From NCBI GenBank assembly GCA_020054095.1, contig JAGVMA010000050.1, positions 18,475 through 82,474 of the forward strand: a stretch of 64,000 nucleotides of DNA, in the 5' to 3' direction. The notes under the pieces were generated by a model. The model worked only from the letters and a program-made list of their open reading frames with translations. It did no database searches and had not been told where the DNA came from. The translations under genes and the position numbers were made by a program. This document shows, piece by piece, positions 8,116 through 16,121 of the stretch (position 1 is the stretch's first letter; each line of letters begins with the position of its first letter). This DNA is from Bacteroidia bacterium. GTDB lineage: Bacteria; Bacteroidota; Bacteroidia; JADZBD01.

Positions 8116-8682
8116 TCATTTGCTAACAGAAATATAATCAGCAAACTGCTTAAGCGAATTTACCTGCATATCTACTAAGGCATGCTCATCAGCAGATAAA
8201 GGATTTTTTGCGCTGATGTAAACTGTTTTCATTCCTAATGATTTACCAAATTGCATATCGGTAATAGAATCGCCAACAATAATGCTTTTATTAAAATCAA
8301 TAGCAGGGAAATCTTTTTTTGCTTGCAGGCCCATGCCTGTGTTTGGTTTTCGGCATGGGTTGTTATCTGCAGCCAGTGCCGGGCAAAAATAAATTTCATC
8401 TATTCGGCCACCGTTTTGCTCAATAATATCTTGCATGCAGCCGTGTGTAAAATTCAAATCATTTTCAGTAAAAACACCTTTGCCTATGCCTTGCTGGTTA
8501 GTTACAACCAAAATAGTTGCAAACAAAGGGTTAACCATTTTCATTGCATCGAACACACCGGGTAAAAATTCAAAATCTTTCCACTGGCGCACATAATCGT
8601 TATCTATTTTACGATTAATAACACCGTCTCTGTCGAGAAAAAGTGTCCAAGTTTTATCAATATTAAAATTTCGCAAATTCAT
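8116..8682 (-). CDS. gmhB: D-glycero-D-manno-heptose 1,7-bisphosphate 7-phosphatase
   Basis: A HAD-superfamily phosphatase of 188 residues that removes the 7-phosphate of heptose 1,7-bisphosphate. The nucleophile motif DRDG is at 17-20, Thr61-Asn62 forms motif II, the RKP motif is at 111-113 and GDSITD at 137-142. The ATG at 8682 is preferred over the frame's earlier start because it directly precedes the DRDG-bearing fold; it overlaps hddC by 20 bases. GmhB enzymes usually have a four-ligand zinc loop of Cys and His; here only Cys100 and Cys110 are seen, with no His between them, so the zinc site looks reduced. It is last in the heptose operon. Confidence 0.9.
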   Translation of the reverse strand: MNLRNFNIDKTWTLFLDRDGVINRKIDNDYVRQWKDFEFLPGVFDAMKMVNPLFATILVVTNQQGIGKGVFTENDLNFTHGCMQDIIEQNGGRIDEIYFCPALAADNNPCRKPNTGMGLQAKKDFPAIDFNKSIIVGDSITDMQFGKSLGMKTVYISAKNPLSADEHALVDMQVNSLKQFADYISVSK

Positions 8683-9364
8683 CTTTTGCTCTTTGGTAAT
8701 CGTAAGGAATACCAATATCAATAAAATAGCCATCACTTATGTAAGCGTAAAAATTGAGCGCTTGACATTGCTTTTCAAAAAAATCTTTTTCTATTGAAAA
8801 CGCTTCTTGGTTTTCTGTTCGCGCAAAAGCATTTTTATTAAAAATATATACTCCACCATTTATAAAACCAGTTTGTGTAGTGCCTGTCTTTTCTTTAAAT
8901 GATGTTATTCGGTTTTCGGAATCAAACAAAACAGTTCCGTAACGCGAAGCATCATTTACTTCGCGCAAAGCAATACTAACATCTGCATTAGCGGCAATAT
9001 GCCTGCGCAGCATTTCGGCTAAATCTATTTTAAAAAACGAATCGGCATTGGCAACAAGCACATTATCGGTATTGGTTTGTTGCATAGCTAATGCGATGGC
9101 GCCACCTGTGCCAAGCGGAGTTTTTTCAATTGCATATTTTATTTCGTGTGCCGAAAATTGGTTGCCAAAATAATTTTGCACCACCTCCGCTTTGTAACCA
9201 ACTGACAAAACGATGCTATGCACAGGATAAGTGGTAATGTATTTTAGCAGATGTTCTAAAAATGGTTTGCCGTTTATATCGGCCATTGGCTTTGGAACAT
9301 CGGCCACTACTTGTTGTAACCGTGTGCCAAAACCACCTGCGAGTAATATTACATCGCAGTTCAT
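8663..9364 (-). CDS. hddC: D-glycero-alpha-D-manno-heptose 1-phosphate guanylyltransferase-type nucleotidyltransferase
   Basis: A 233-residue sugar-phosphate nucleotidyltransferase. The signature LAGGFGTRL is at residues 8-16 and VPKPM at 23-27, followed by a substrate Asp region (NADSFF) and a GTGGAI stretch. In this gene order its likely reaction is heptose 1-phosphate plus GTP giving GDP-D-glycero-alpha-D-manno-heptose. The gene overlaps gmhA by 4 bases and gmhB by 20, so translation of the set is probably coupled. The nucleotide specificity (GTP) is inferred from the presence of the hddA-type kinase and the absence of an hldE gene here; it is not visible in the sequence itself. Confidence 0.85.
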   Translation of the reverse strand: MNCDVILLAGGFGTRLQQVVADVPKPMADINGKPFLEHLLKYITTYPVHSIVLSVGYKAEVVQNYFGNQFSAHEIKYAIEKTPLGTGGAIALAMQQTNTDNVLVANADSFFKIDLAEMLRRHIAANADVSIALREVNDASRYGTVLFDSENRITSFKEKTGTTQTGFINGGVYIFNKNAFARTENQEAFSIEKDFFEKQCQALNFYAYISDGYFIDIGIPYDYQRAKDEFAKF

Positions 9365-9948
9365 TTTTTAGGGAACAAATTATTTTCTACCATTTCGCAT
9401 AAAATATGCCCAACTAAAATATGCGATTCTTGTATACGCGGAGTATCGCTGCTTGGTACATTTATTAAATAGTTAGATATAGTTTTCATTTTTCCGCCCG
9501 TATCGCCAGTAAAACTTGCAGTTACCATGCCTTGCGTGTTCGCCTGTTCAAGTGCCTTAATCACATTTTTAGAATTACCGGAAGTGGAAATACCGATAAG
9601 CACATCGCCTTTTTTACCAACTGCTTTTATCATGCGCGAGTACACTTCATCGTAGCTGTAATCGTTAGCCACTGCTGTTAAATAAGATGTGTTTACATGC
9701 AATGCTTCGGATGGCAAGGGGTCCCTGTCGGTGTAAAATCGGCCAGATAATTCGGCTGCTAAATGTTGCGCATCGGCAGCGCTGCCTCCATTACCGCAAA
9801 ACAAAACTTTGCCACCGTTTTTAAATGCGGTTGTAATTTCATCGGCAAGTTTGGCAATGGTGCTTATTAATAAATCGTTAGCCAATAGCTGTTGTTTTAC
9901 AGCTATTGATTTTGCAATTCTGTCCTTCACTAAATTTATATTGTCCAT
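9361..9948 (-). CDS. gmhA: sedoheptulose 7-phosphate isomerase
   Basis: A 195-residue SIS-domain isomerase that converts sedoheptulose 7-phosphate to D-glycero-D-manno-heptose 7-phosphate. The phosphate loops CGNGGSAAD (51-59) and STSGNS (121-126) are present. His62, Glu66, Gln173 and His181 line up with the zinc-binding and active-site residues known in the family. The length is typical. The start overlaps the end of hddA by 13 bases, which places it second in the operon and supports the pathway assignment. Confidence 0.94.
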   Translation of the reverse strand: MDNINLVKDRIAKSIAVKQQLLANDLLISTIAKLADEITTAFKNGGKVLFCGNGGSAADAQHLAAELSGRFYTDRDPLPSEALHVNTSYLTAVANDYSYDEVYSRMIKAVGKKGDVLIGISTSGNSKNVIKALEQANTQGMVTASFTGDTGGKMKTISNYLINVPSSDTPRIQESHILVGHILCEMVENNLFPKK

Positions 9949-10958
9949 GTTGTTAATCCTTCTTTGGTGAATGAATATCTACGGCAACGACCGCCAAATT
10001 TTTCGAGTGATTTTATAACATCAAATCGTTTGTTATCTGGGCAATAAAAAATCATGAAACCTCCGCCACCGGCTCCTGAAATTTTACCGCCTGTGGCGCC
10101 TGCCTTTATTGCTGCGCTGTAAATGTCATCAATGAGTTGGTTAGTGATTCCCTCGGTCATTTTCTTTTTATGCTGCCAGCCAAAATCTAAAATTTTTCCT
10201 ACTTCATGTATTTTTCCTTGCAGCAGCGCTTCTTTCATCATCACTGCTTGTTCTTTAAGCGAGTGCATAGCTGCAATAGAACTTTCTTTTTTATCGCTCA
10301 CGTTTTTTTTCTGTGCCTCAATTATGTTAGACGAAAGGCGACTTGTTTCGGTATAGTAAAGCACTAAATTGTGCGAAAGCTCTTGCAAATATTCATCGCG
10401 CACACGCAATGGATTTACAATTACTTTTCCTTCTTTATGAAATTCCATAAAGTTAACTCCGCCAAATGTGGCTGCATATTGGTCTTGTTTGCCGCCTGCC
10501 ATTTTTAAATCGAGCCGTTCAATATCGTAAGCTAACTGTGCAATATCGTATTCGCCAAGCGGTAATTTAAGCCACTCCACAAATGCTCCAATAATGGCTA
10601 CCACTAAAGTGGATGAAGTACCCAAGCCCGATCCGGCAGGTGCATCTACAAACGTGCTAAGCCGGAACGCTAATTTTTTTTTGCTGAATTGTTTTACTAT
10701 TCGGTTGTAAACTCCTTTGTGTAAATCTAATCTGCCATCTATGGTTAATTCATTAGCTGATGTAAACGAATATGACTCTTTTTTGTCAATCGCAACTAAT
10801 TCTATCTTATCACCATCGAGCAGCTCGATGGTTGCATAAGCATATAAACTAACTGTTCCATTTAAAATGGCTCCGCCAAATAGATCGGAATAAGGGCTAA
10901 CATCAGTGCCACCACCTGCCAAACCAATCCGTAAAGGAGCTTTACTTCTTATTAACAT
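9936..10958 (-). CDS. hddA: D-glycero-alpha-D-manno-heptose 7-phosphate kinase (GHMP family)
   Basis: A 340-residue GHMP kinase. Motif 1 is near the N-terminus (APLRIGLAGGGTD, 7-19), the ATP loop PAGSGLGTSSTLV is at 107-119, and the C-terminal motif GGKISGAGGGGFM lies near 290. It phosphorylates heptose 7-phosphate at C1 with the alpha configuration, which commits the sugar to the GDP-linked branch instead of the ADP-heptose branch used for LPS core. First gene of the hddA-gmhA-hddC-gmhB operon. Divergent from the LamG gene across 144 bases. Confidence 0.92.
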   Translation of the reverse strand: MLIRSKAPLRIGLAGGGTDVSPYSDLFGGAILNGTVSLYAYATIELLDGDKIELVAIDKKESYSFTSANELTIDGRLDLHKGVYNRIVKQFSKKKLAFRLSTFVDAPAGSGLGTSSTLVVAIIGAFVEWLKLPLGEYDIAQLAYDIERLDLKMAGGKQDQYAATFGGVNFMEFHKEGKVIVNPLRVRDEYLQELSHNLVLYYTETSRLSSNIIEAQKKNVSDKKESSIAAMHSLKEQAVMMKEALLQGKIHEVGKILDFGWQHKKKMTEGITNQLIDDIYSAAIKAGATGGKISGAGGGGFMIFYCPDNKRFDVIKSLEKFGGRCRRYSFTKEGLTTWTI

Positions 10959-11068
10959 AATTAGTGGCGAAATTAACGAAAATGCGCCACAAGTACTCGC
11001 AAGGTTTTAAAAACCAGAATGTGCAAAACTGCTTTTTTTACCATCATACACATGTTACAGAATTAGTT

Positions 11069-11076
11069 TAAGTTTG
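11069..11076 (+). promoter_or_regulatory. candidate -7 element for the LamG gene
   Basis: TAAGTTTG matches TAnnTTTG exactly and is 26 bases before the ATG at 11103. The leader after it is A-rich, as is usual upstream of Bacteroidota starts. No good TTG element is seen near -33. Confidence 0.4.
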
Positions 11077-11102
11077 CGCCCTAAAACTAAAATCAAAAAA
11101 AA

Positions 11103-12716
11103 ATGAAAAAAATCTTTACTCTAATTAGTTTAATGTATTCGGCAATCTGTTTCGGGCAAGCAGTTCCGGAAATATTGTATTATAAATTTGATGGTACAGG
11201 AACTGTAGTTCCGAATTATGCATCTATTACAACTCCTGCCAATGATACTGCTAACATACAAGGTACAGGCATGACACAAGGCAATACCGGCCAATGCGGT
11301 GGCGCTTTAGTAGGTACCGGGACAAGTGGTGGTACCGATTTTGTGAATACAAATTGGACTCCAAACTTAGGCACCGGAAGTTGGACACTATCTTTTTGGA
11401 CCAGCAATATTGTGCCAAGTGCTACACTATGGTACATTTTAGGAGATATTAACACTGCTGGCTTTCGTTGTTTTACAAATGGAATAGCTGGCCCCAATAA
11501 TTGGATTTTACGTGGTGCAGGGCTAACTGATATATATATAAACGGAGGAGCAACAACGGGATCAAACTTAAACACATTTGTATATGACAACTCTTTAAAC
11601 AATGTTAAAGGTTACTTGAATGGTGTTTTAGTAACCACTGTTGCGCAAACTGCACCAAACTTAACTGGAACAGGACCACTAAAAGTAGGAGCATACGCTA
11701 CAAACGCTAATTTAAATGGCAAAATGGATGAGTTCCGCCTTTATAACCGTGCATTAAATGCCACTGAAGTAATGGAATTATTTAACAGAACTGTTACCAA
11801 TACATTAAGCACAACTGCATGCGGCAGCTATACTGTGCCAAGTGGCGATGAAACCTATACCGCCAGCGGAACTTATATGGACACAATTCCGAGAGTGTAT
11901 TGCGGAGATAGTATTTTAACAATTAACCTTACCATCAATAACCCATCGAGCAGCACACAAACTGTTACTTCTTGCAACAGCTATAACAGCCCGAGCGGAA
12001 TGTACACTTGGACAAGCTCAGGCACGTATAACGACACCATTGCTAACACAATAGGTTGCGATAGCGTTATTACTTTTAACTTAACGATAAACACAAATAC
12101 TACAAGCACTATTTCTCCAACGGCATGTTTCACTTACACTGTTCCGAGTGGAGATGAAGCATACACTGCAAGCGGTATGTATATGGATACGATTGCTAAC
12201 ACTATGGGTTGCGATAGTATTCTTACAATTAATTTAACTATCAATTCTGTTGATACATCAGTAACATTAAGCGGAGCCACATATACGGCAGGTGCATCAA
12301 ATGCTACCTACCAATGGATTGATTGCAGCAATACACAACCAATTAATGGCGCCACAAATCAAACATACAATGCAACCGCTAACGGAAGCTACGCTGTAAT
12401 TGTAACTCAAAATAATTGTACTGATACATCAGCGTGCTACAGCATTCTAAGTGTTGGAATGAAAGAAAACAATTTGCTTGGCAATGTTTCGTTTTTCCCG
12501 AACCCTACCAATGGTAAATTAAATGTGCAGCTATCAAACAAGCAAACACGTTTAACAATTGAAGTAAGTAACCTATTAGGTGAAGTAACACAAAAAATAA
12601 ACTTATCAAATACTCAAAATTTCTCTTTAGATATTCAAGGTAATGCTGGTTTATACTTTGTTAACCTTATTGCTGAAGATGGTACAAAAACCATTTTGAA
12701 AGTAACTAAACAGTAG
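11103..12716 (+). CDS. LamG-domain surface protein with three Cys-containing repeats and T9SS sorting domain
   Basis: A 537-residue secreted protein. It has a signal peptide (MKKIFTLISLMYSAICFG, then Q), a LamG/concanavalin-like domain at about 22-230 ending in the typical GKMDEFRLYNRALNATEV, three repeats of about 48 residues from 236 (each with A/SC-x-x-Y, PSG, SGTY-x-DTI, GDS or CDS and LTI), an Ig-like stretch near 385-445, and a type-A T9SS sorting domain from FFPNPTNGKL to the end. Such proteins bind or decorate surface polymers; the ligand is unknown. It is a single gene with its own candidate promoter and a strong terminator at 12741. Confidence 0.88.
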   Translation: MKKIFTLISLMYSAICFGQAVPEILYYKFDGTGTVVPNYASITTPANDTANIQGTGMTQGNTGQCGGALVGTGTSGGTDFVNTNWTPNLGTGSWTLSFWTSNIVPSATLWYILGDINTAGFRCFTNGIAGPNNWILRGAGLTDIYINGGATTGSNLNTFVYDNSLNNVKGYLNGVLVTTVAQTAPNLTGTGPLKVGAYATNANLNGKMDEFRLYNRALNATEVMELFNRTVTNTLSTTACGSYTVPSGDETYTASGTYMDTIPRVYCGDSILTINLTINNPSSSTQTVTSCNSYNSPSGMYTWTSSGTYNDTIANTIGCDSVITFNLTINTNTTSTISPTACFTYTVPSGDEAYTASGMYMDTIANTMGCDSILTINLTINSVDTSVTLSGATYTAGASNATYQWIDCSNTQPINGATNQTYNATANGSYAVIVTQNNCTDTSACYSILSVGMKENNLLGNVSFFPNPTNGKLNVQLSNKQTRLTIEVSNLLGEVTQKINLSNTQNFSLDIQGNAGLYFVNLIAEDGTKTILKVTKQ

Positions 12717-12740
12717 CGAGTAGAATTGTTATTTTTAAAA

Positions 12741-12782
12741 AGTCCCGTCATCCTGAGCTTGTCGAAGGAACGGGGCTTTTTT
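12741..12782 (+). terminator. rho-independent terminator built on a dispersed repeat
   Basis: AGTCCCGT (12741-12748) pairs with ACGGGGCT (12770-12777), an 8-bp stem with one G-T pair, followed by six T. The loop is the dispersed element CATCCTGAGCTTGTCGAAGG, whose reverse complement recurs at 55957 and in variants at 57237 and 57312. A run of four A before the left arm lets the same hairpin work for the minus strand, ending lysA, whose stop codon overlaps the T run. Confidence 0.7.
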
Positions 12783-13926
12783 ATTCGAAATAAACTGCCT
12801 TGGCTTTGTTACGCAAATTGTATTGCGATGCCATTACCTCGCTGTAAGCACCTGTGGTGCGTAGTGCAAAGTAATCGCCACGTTTGGTTTCGGGTAACAT
12901 TAATGCTTTAGCAAAACAATCGGAGCTTTCGCAGATTGGACCAACCACATCGTAGCGTTGCAGGGGTAACTGAGCTTCATTTGCGTTTGATAAATTTTCA
13001 ATTTTATGATACGATTGGTAAAGTGCCGGGCGAATTAATTCTGTCATACCGGCATCGAGAATTATAAAATTGGTATTTATTCCATTTTTAATGTAAAGTA
13101 CTTTAGAAATTAAGCTGCCGCATTGCGCCACTATTGCTCTTCCCAATTCGAAGTGAATTTTTTGGCCTGGACGCACTTCTAAAAACTGGTTAAATAATGC
13201 GAAATACGATTTAAAATCAGGAATTGCATTTTCATCGGGCTTGTGATAATCTACACCTAAGCCACCGCCCACATTAATGTGTTCTAAATTAATTTTATGA
13301 CTCACAAACCAGCTTTGTATTTCGTTCACTTTTAAGCAAAGCGATTTGAACGCAGATAAATCGGTGATTTGCGAGCCAATGTGAAAATGAATGCCTATTA
13401 GTTTCACAAAGCTAAGCCGCTTTAGCTTTTCTAATAATTCTTCGAGTTCCCAAAGATTAATTCCAAATTTATTTTCTTCTAATCCGGTGGTGATGTACTT
13501 GTGTGTATTGGCATTTACATTAGGATTAATGCGCAAAGCAATGGGTGCTACTTTGCGTTTTTCGCTTGCAATTTTGTTTATCACAACTATTTCTTGAACC
13601 GATTCGCAATTGAAACAAAAAATATTATTGTCAATTGCCGTACTTATTTCTTCATCGGTTTTACCCACTCCTGCAAAAACGATTTCACTGAATTTATTTT
13701 CCACAGCTCTTAAAACTTCGTTGCCACTCACACAATCTGCACCCAATCCGGCTTGCTGTATAATTGTAAGTATTTCGTTATTTGAATTTGCCTTTAATGC
13801 ATAATGCACCCGGTAGCCATATTTATCCGACTCGGCTTTAAGCGCACTAATTGTTTTCCTTAGCAAACCTAAATCGTAATAATAAAATGGCGTGGGTAAC
13901 TTGTTTATTTTATATACATCAATCAT
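12781..13926 (-). CDS. lysA: diaminopimelate decarboxylase
   Basis: A 381-residue PLP-dependent fold-III decarboxylase that turns meso-diaminopimelate into L-lysine, the last step of lysine synthesis. Lys45 in HYALKANSN is the PLP lysine. HFHIGSQ, NVGGGLGVDY, ELGRAIV and VGPICESSD (catalytic Cys) follow in the normal order. The gene begins 13 bases after the lysC stop on the same strand, forming a two-gene lysine unit. The length is slightly short for the family but has all motifs. Confidence 0.95.
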   Translation of the reverse strand: MIDVYKINKLPTPFYYYDLGLLRKTISALKAESDKYGYRVHYALKANSNNEILTIIQQAGLGADCVSGNEVLRAVENKFSEIVFAGVGKTDEEISTAIDNNIFCFNCESVQEIVVINKIASEKRKVAPIALRINPNVNANTHKYITTGLEENKFGINLWELEELLEKLKRLSFVKLIGIHFHIGSQITDLSAFKSLCLKVNEIQSWFVSHKINLEHINVGGGLGVDYHKPDENAIPDFKSYFALFNQFLEVRPGQKIHFELGRAIVAQCGSLISKVLYIKNGINTNFIILDAGMTELIRPALYQSYHKIENLSNANEAQLPLQRYDVVGPICESSDCFAKALMLPETKRGDYFALRTTGAYSEVMASQYNLRNKAKAVYFE

Positions 13927-13939
13927 TGTTCACGGAGAA

Positions 13940-15256
13940 TTACAAATTAAACAAACCTTTATTTAAAGCTACCAGTGCATCTTTTTTATACTTGGTATCA
14001 ACCAGCACCGAAACATTATTTTCGCTGCCTCCATAAGAAATCATCCGGAGCGGAATATTTTTCAGCGAATCGAAAATTTTTCCGGCCATACCTTGTTTTT
14101 CAGCCGCAAAACTACCCACTACGCAAACTATAGTTTGATTTTGATCAACTTCAACCGTGCAAAATTCGCGCAATTCATTAATTATTGATTCTAAGTTTTT
14201 ATCGCTATCAATTGTAACCGATACAGCTACTTCAGATGTAGTAATCATATCAATAGGTGTTTTATAGCGTTCAAAAATTTCGAACACGCTTCGCAGAAAA
14301 CCATACGCCAATAACATTCGCCCTGATTTAATATTGATTGCTGTAATTCCATCTTTTGCGGCAACTGCCGTAATACGATCGGTTACTGCGCTTTCTTTAA
14401 TTACAGTGCCTTGCGCCTTTGGCTGCATGGTATTTAAAAGCCGAACAGGAACATTTCTTTTTTGTGCCGGCAACACACAAGTAGGATGCAAAATTTTTGC
14501 TCCAAAATAGGCAAGCTCAGCTGCCTCATCAAAACTTAATTCGGTAACCGGAAAAGTTTTTTCAACGATGCGTGGGTCGTTATTGTGCATGCCGTCAATG
14601 TCTGTCCAAATTTGTATTTCGGGCGATGTGAGCGCAGCACCAATAAGTGTAGCCGTGTAATCACTACCTCCTCTTTTCAAATTATCTATTTCGCCAAAAG
14701 CATTGCGGCAAATGTAACCTTGGGTAATAAACAGATTAGTCTCGCCATGTTTTGCAAGTTCTAACTTTAAATTTTCTTCAATGTATTTTAAATCGGGTTC
14801 GTCATTAGCATCAATACGCATAAAATTTAATGCCGGTAACAAAACCGATTTTATTCCAATTTCTTCGAGATAAAAATGCTCCATAGCCGTTGATAATAAT
14901 TCGCCTTGCGCCAAAATTGCTTTTTCTTCATTGGCCGTAAACATATCGAGCGTGAATGAGCGAATAAAATCAAAATGATTTTTCAATAATTCTTTCCCTT
15001 TGTTAAGTGTTGTTTCTTGCGAATACAATTCAGTTAATACGGCTTGGTATCTCTTTTCCAATGTATTAATCAAATCATTTGCCTTGCTGTTTTCTTTTGC
15101 ATATAAAGCATTTGCAATTTCTACCAATGCATTGGTAGTTCCGCTCATGGCAGATAGCACAACAATTTTAGGAGCGGGCGAGTGAATGAGATTCACTAAA
15201 TTTTTCATTCGCTCTGCCGAACCCACCGATGTTCCTCCAAATTTTAATACAACCAT
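13940..15256 (-). CDS. lysC: aspartate kinase, monofunctional
   Basis: A 438-residue aspartokinase, first step of the aspartate-family pathway. The kinase motif KFGGTSVGS is at residues 5-13, RGGSDYTA is near 210 and FGAKILHP near 255. Two ACT regulatory domains follow, the first around GFLRSVFEIFERYKTPIDMI and the second around MISYGGSENNVS, so feedback control by an amino acid is likely. There is no fused homoserine dehydrogenase. The frame could start at a TTG 9 bases upstream, but the ATG at 15256 sits directly before the beta strand of the kinase motif. Followed closely by lysA. Confidence 0.94.
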   Translation of the reverse strand: MVVLKFGGTSVGSAERMKNLVNLIHSPAPKIVVLSAMSGTTNALVEIANALYAKENSKANDLINTLEKRYQAVLTELYSQETTLNKGKELLKNHFDFIRSFTLDMFTANEEKAILAQGELLSTAMEHFYLEEIGIKSVLLPALNFMRIDANDEPDLKYIEENLKLELAKHGETNLFITQGYICRNAFGEIDNLKRGGSDYTATLIGAALTSPEIQIWTDIDGMHNNDPRIVEKTFPVTELSFDEAAELAYFGAKILHPTCVLPAQKRNVPVRLLNTMQPKAQGTVIKESAVTDRITAVAAKDGITAINIKSGRMLLAYGFLRSVFEIFERYKTPIDMITTSEVAVSVTIDSDKNLESIINELREFCTVEVDQNQTIVCVVGSFAAEKQGMAGKIFDSLKNIPLRMISYGGSENNVSVLVDTKYKKDALVALNKGLFNL

Positions 15257-15286
15257 ATTTAACAATTATTAACAATTAAAAGCGGA

Positions 15287-15314
15287 CAAAAATAGATAAA
15301 ACGAACTAACACAA
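15287..15314 (-). promoter_or_regulatory. promoter of lysC-lysA (TTG-N17-TATTTTTG)
   Basis: On the minus strand a TTG (15312-15314) is followed after exactly 17 bases by TATTTTTG (15287-15294). This is a full match to the Bacteroidota sigma consensus TTG-N17-23-TAnnTTTG. It ends 30 bases upstream of the lysC ATG. Confidence 0.6.
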
Positions 15315-15392
15315 TATCAAAAAAAACTATTTTTACAAGCGTATGATACATCCCGCCTCAACGCTTCAAAAATCCGAAGTAAATTAAAAGCA

Positions 15393-16121
15393 ATGTACAC
15401 ATTATTTAAAAAAGAAATTCGTTCGTTTTTGAGTTCGCTCATTGGCTATATAGCCGTGTGCGTTTTTTTGCTTTTACTCGGGCTATTTATGTGGATATTG
15501 CAAATGGACAGCAATGTGCTTGATAATGGCTATGCCAGTCTCGACCCATTATTTGCAATAGGCCCATGGGTTTTTTTATTTTTAATTCCGGCAATTACCA
15601 TGCGTTCTTTTTCTGATGAAAAAAAATCGGGCACCATTGAGTTGCTCTTAACGCGCCCATTAACCGATTTGCAAATAGTGCTTGCAAAATATTTTGCCGG
15701 TGTGGCGCTGGTAGCATTTGCTTTAGTGCCCACATTGGTATTCTATTATACAATCCAAAAACTGGCATTGGCACCGGGCATTGATGTAGGTGGCACGTGG
15801 GGCTCTTATTTCGGCTTACTGCTGTTAGCATCGGGTTTTGTTGCTATTGGCGTTTTTGCTTCGGCAATTACCGAAAATCAAGTAGTAGCATTTATCATTT
15901 CTGTTTTCTTGTGCTTTATCTCTTACATCGGTTTCGATTATATAAGCAAACTAAGTTTTTTGAAAAGCATTGACAGCATTTTGGTAGGCATCAGCATTAA
16001 CACGCATTACATTTCTATGAGCCGTGGCGTTATTGATACTCGCGATGTGATTTACTTCCTTAGTCTTATTGCACTATTTGTAGTTTTTACGAAAACAATT
16101 TTAGAAAGCAGAAAATGGTAA
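15393..16121 (+). CDS. gldF: gliding-motility ABC transporter permease GldF
   Basis: A 242-residue ABC-2 type permease with about six membrane helices. The first helix follows MYTLFKKEIRSFLSS, and the cytoplasmic loop MRSFSDEKKSGTIELLLTRP, typical of ABC-2 permeases of this group, is at about 68-88. In Flavobacterium johnsoniae GldF works with GldA (ATPase) and GldG and is needed for gliding. The overlap of 7 bases with gldG fixes the assignment. No ATPase gene is adjacent, which is also the case in other Bacteroidota where gldA is unlinked. Confidence 0.9.
   Translation: MYTLFKKEIRSFLSSLIGYIAVCVFLLLLGLFMWILQMDSNVLDNGYASLDPLFAIGPWVFLFLIPAITMRSFSDEKKSGTIELLLTRPLTDLQIVLAKYFAGVALVAFALVPTLVFYYTIQKLALAPGIDVGGTWGSYFGLLLLASGFVAIGVFASAITENQVVAFIISVFLCFISYIGFDYISKLSFLKSIDSILVGISINTHYISMSRGVIDTRDVIYFLSLIALFVVFTKTILESRKW

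Noticed and set aside
12726..12911. A 61-codon plus-strand frame over the terminator and the end of lysA
   Set aside because: It runs through a hairpin terminator and antisense to the conserved end of lysA; spurious.
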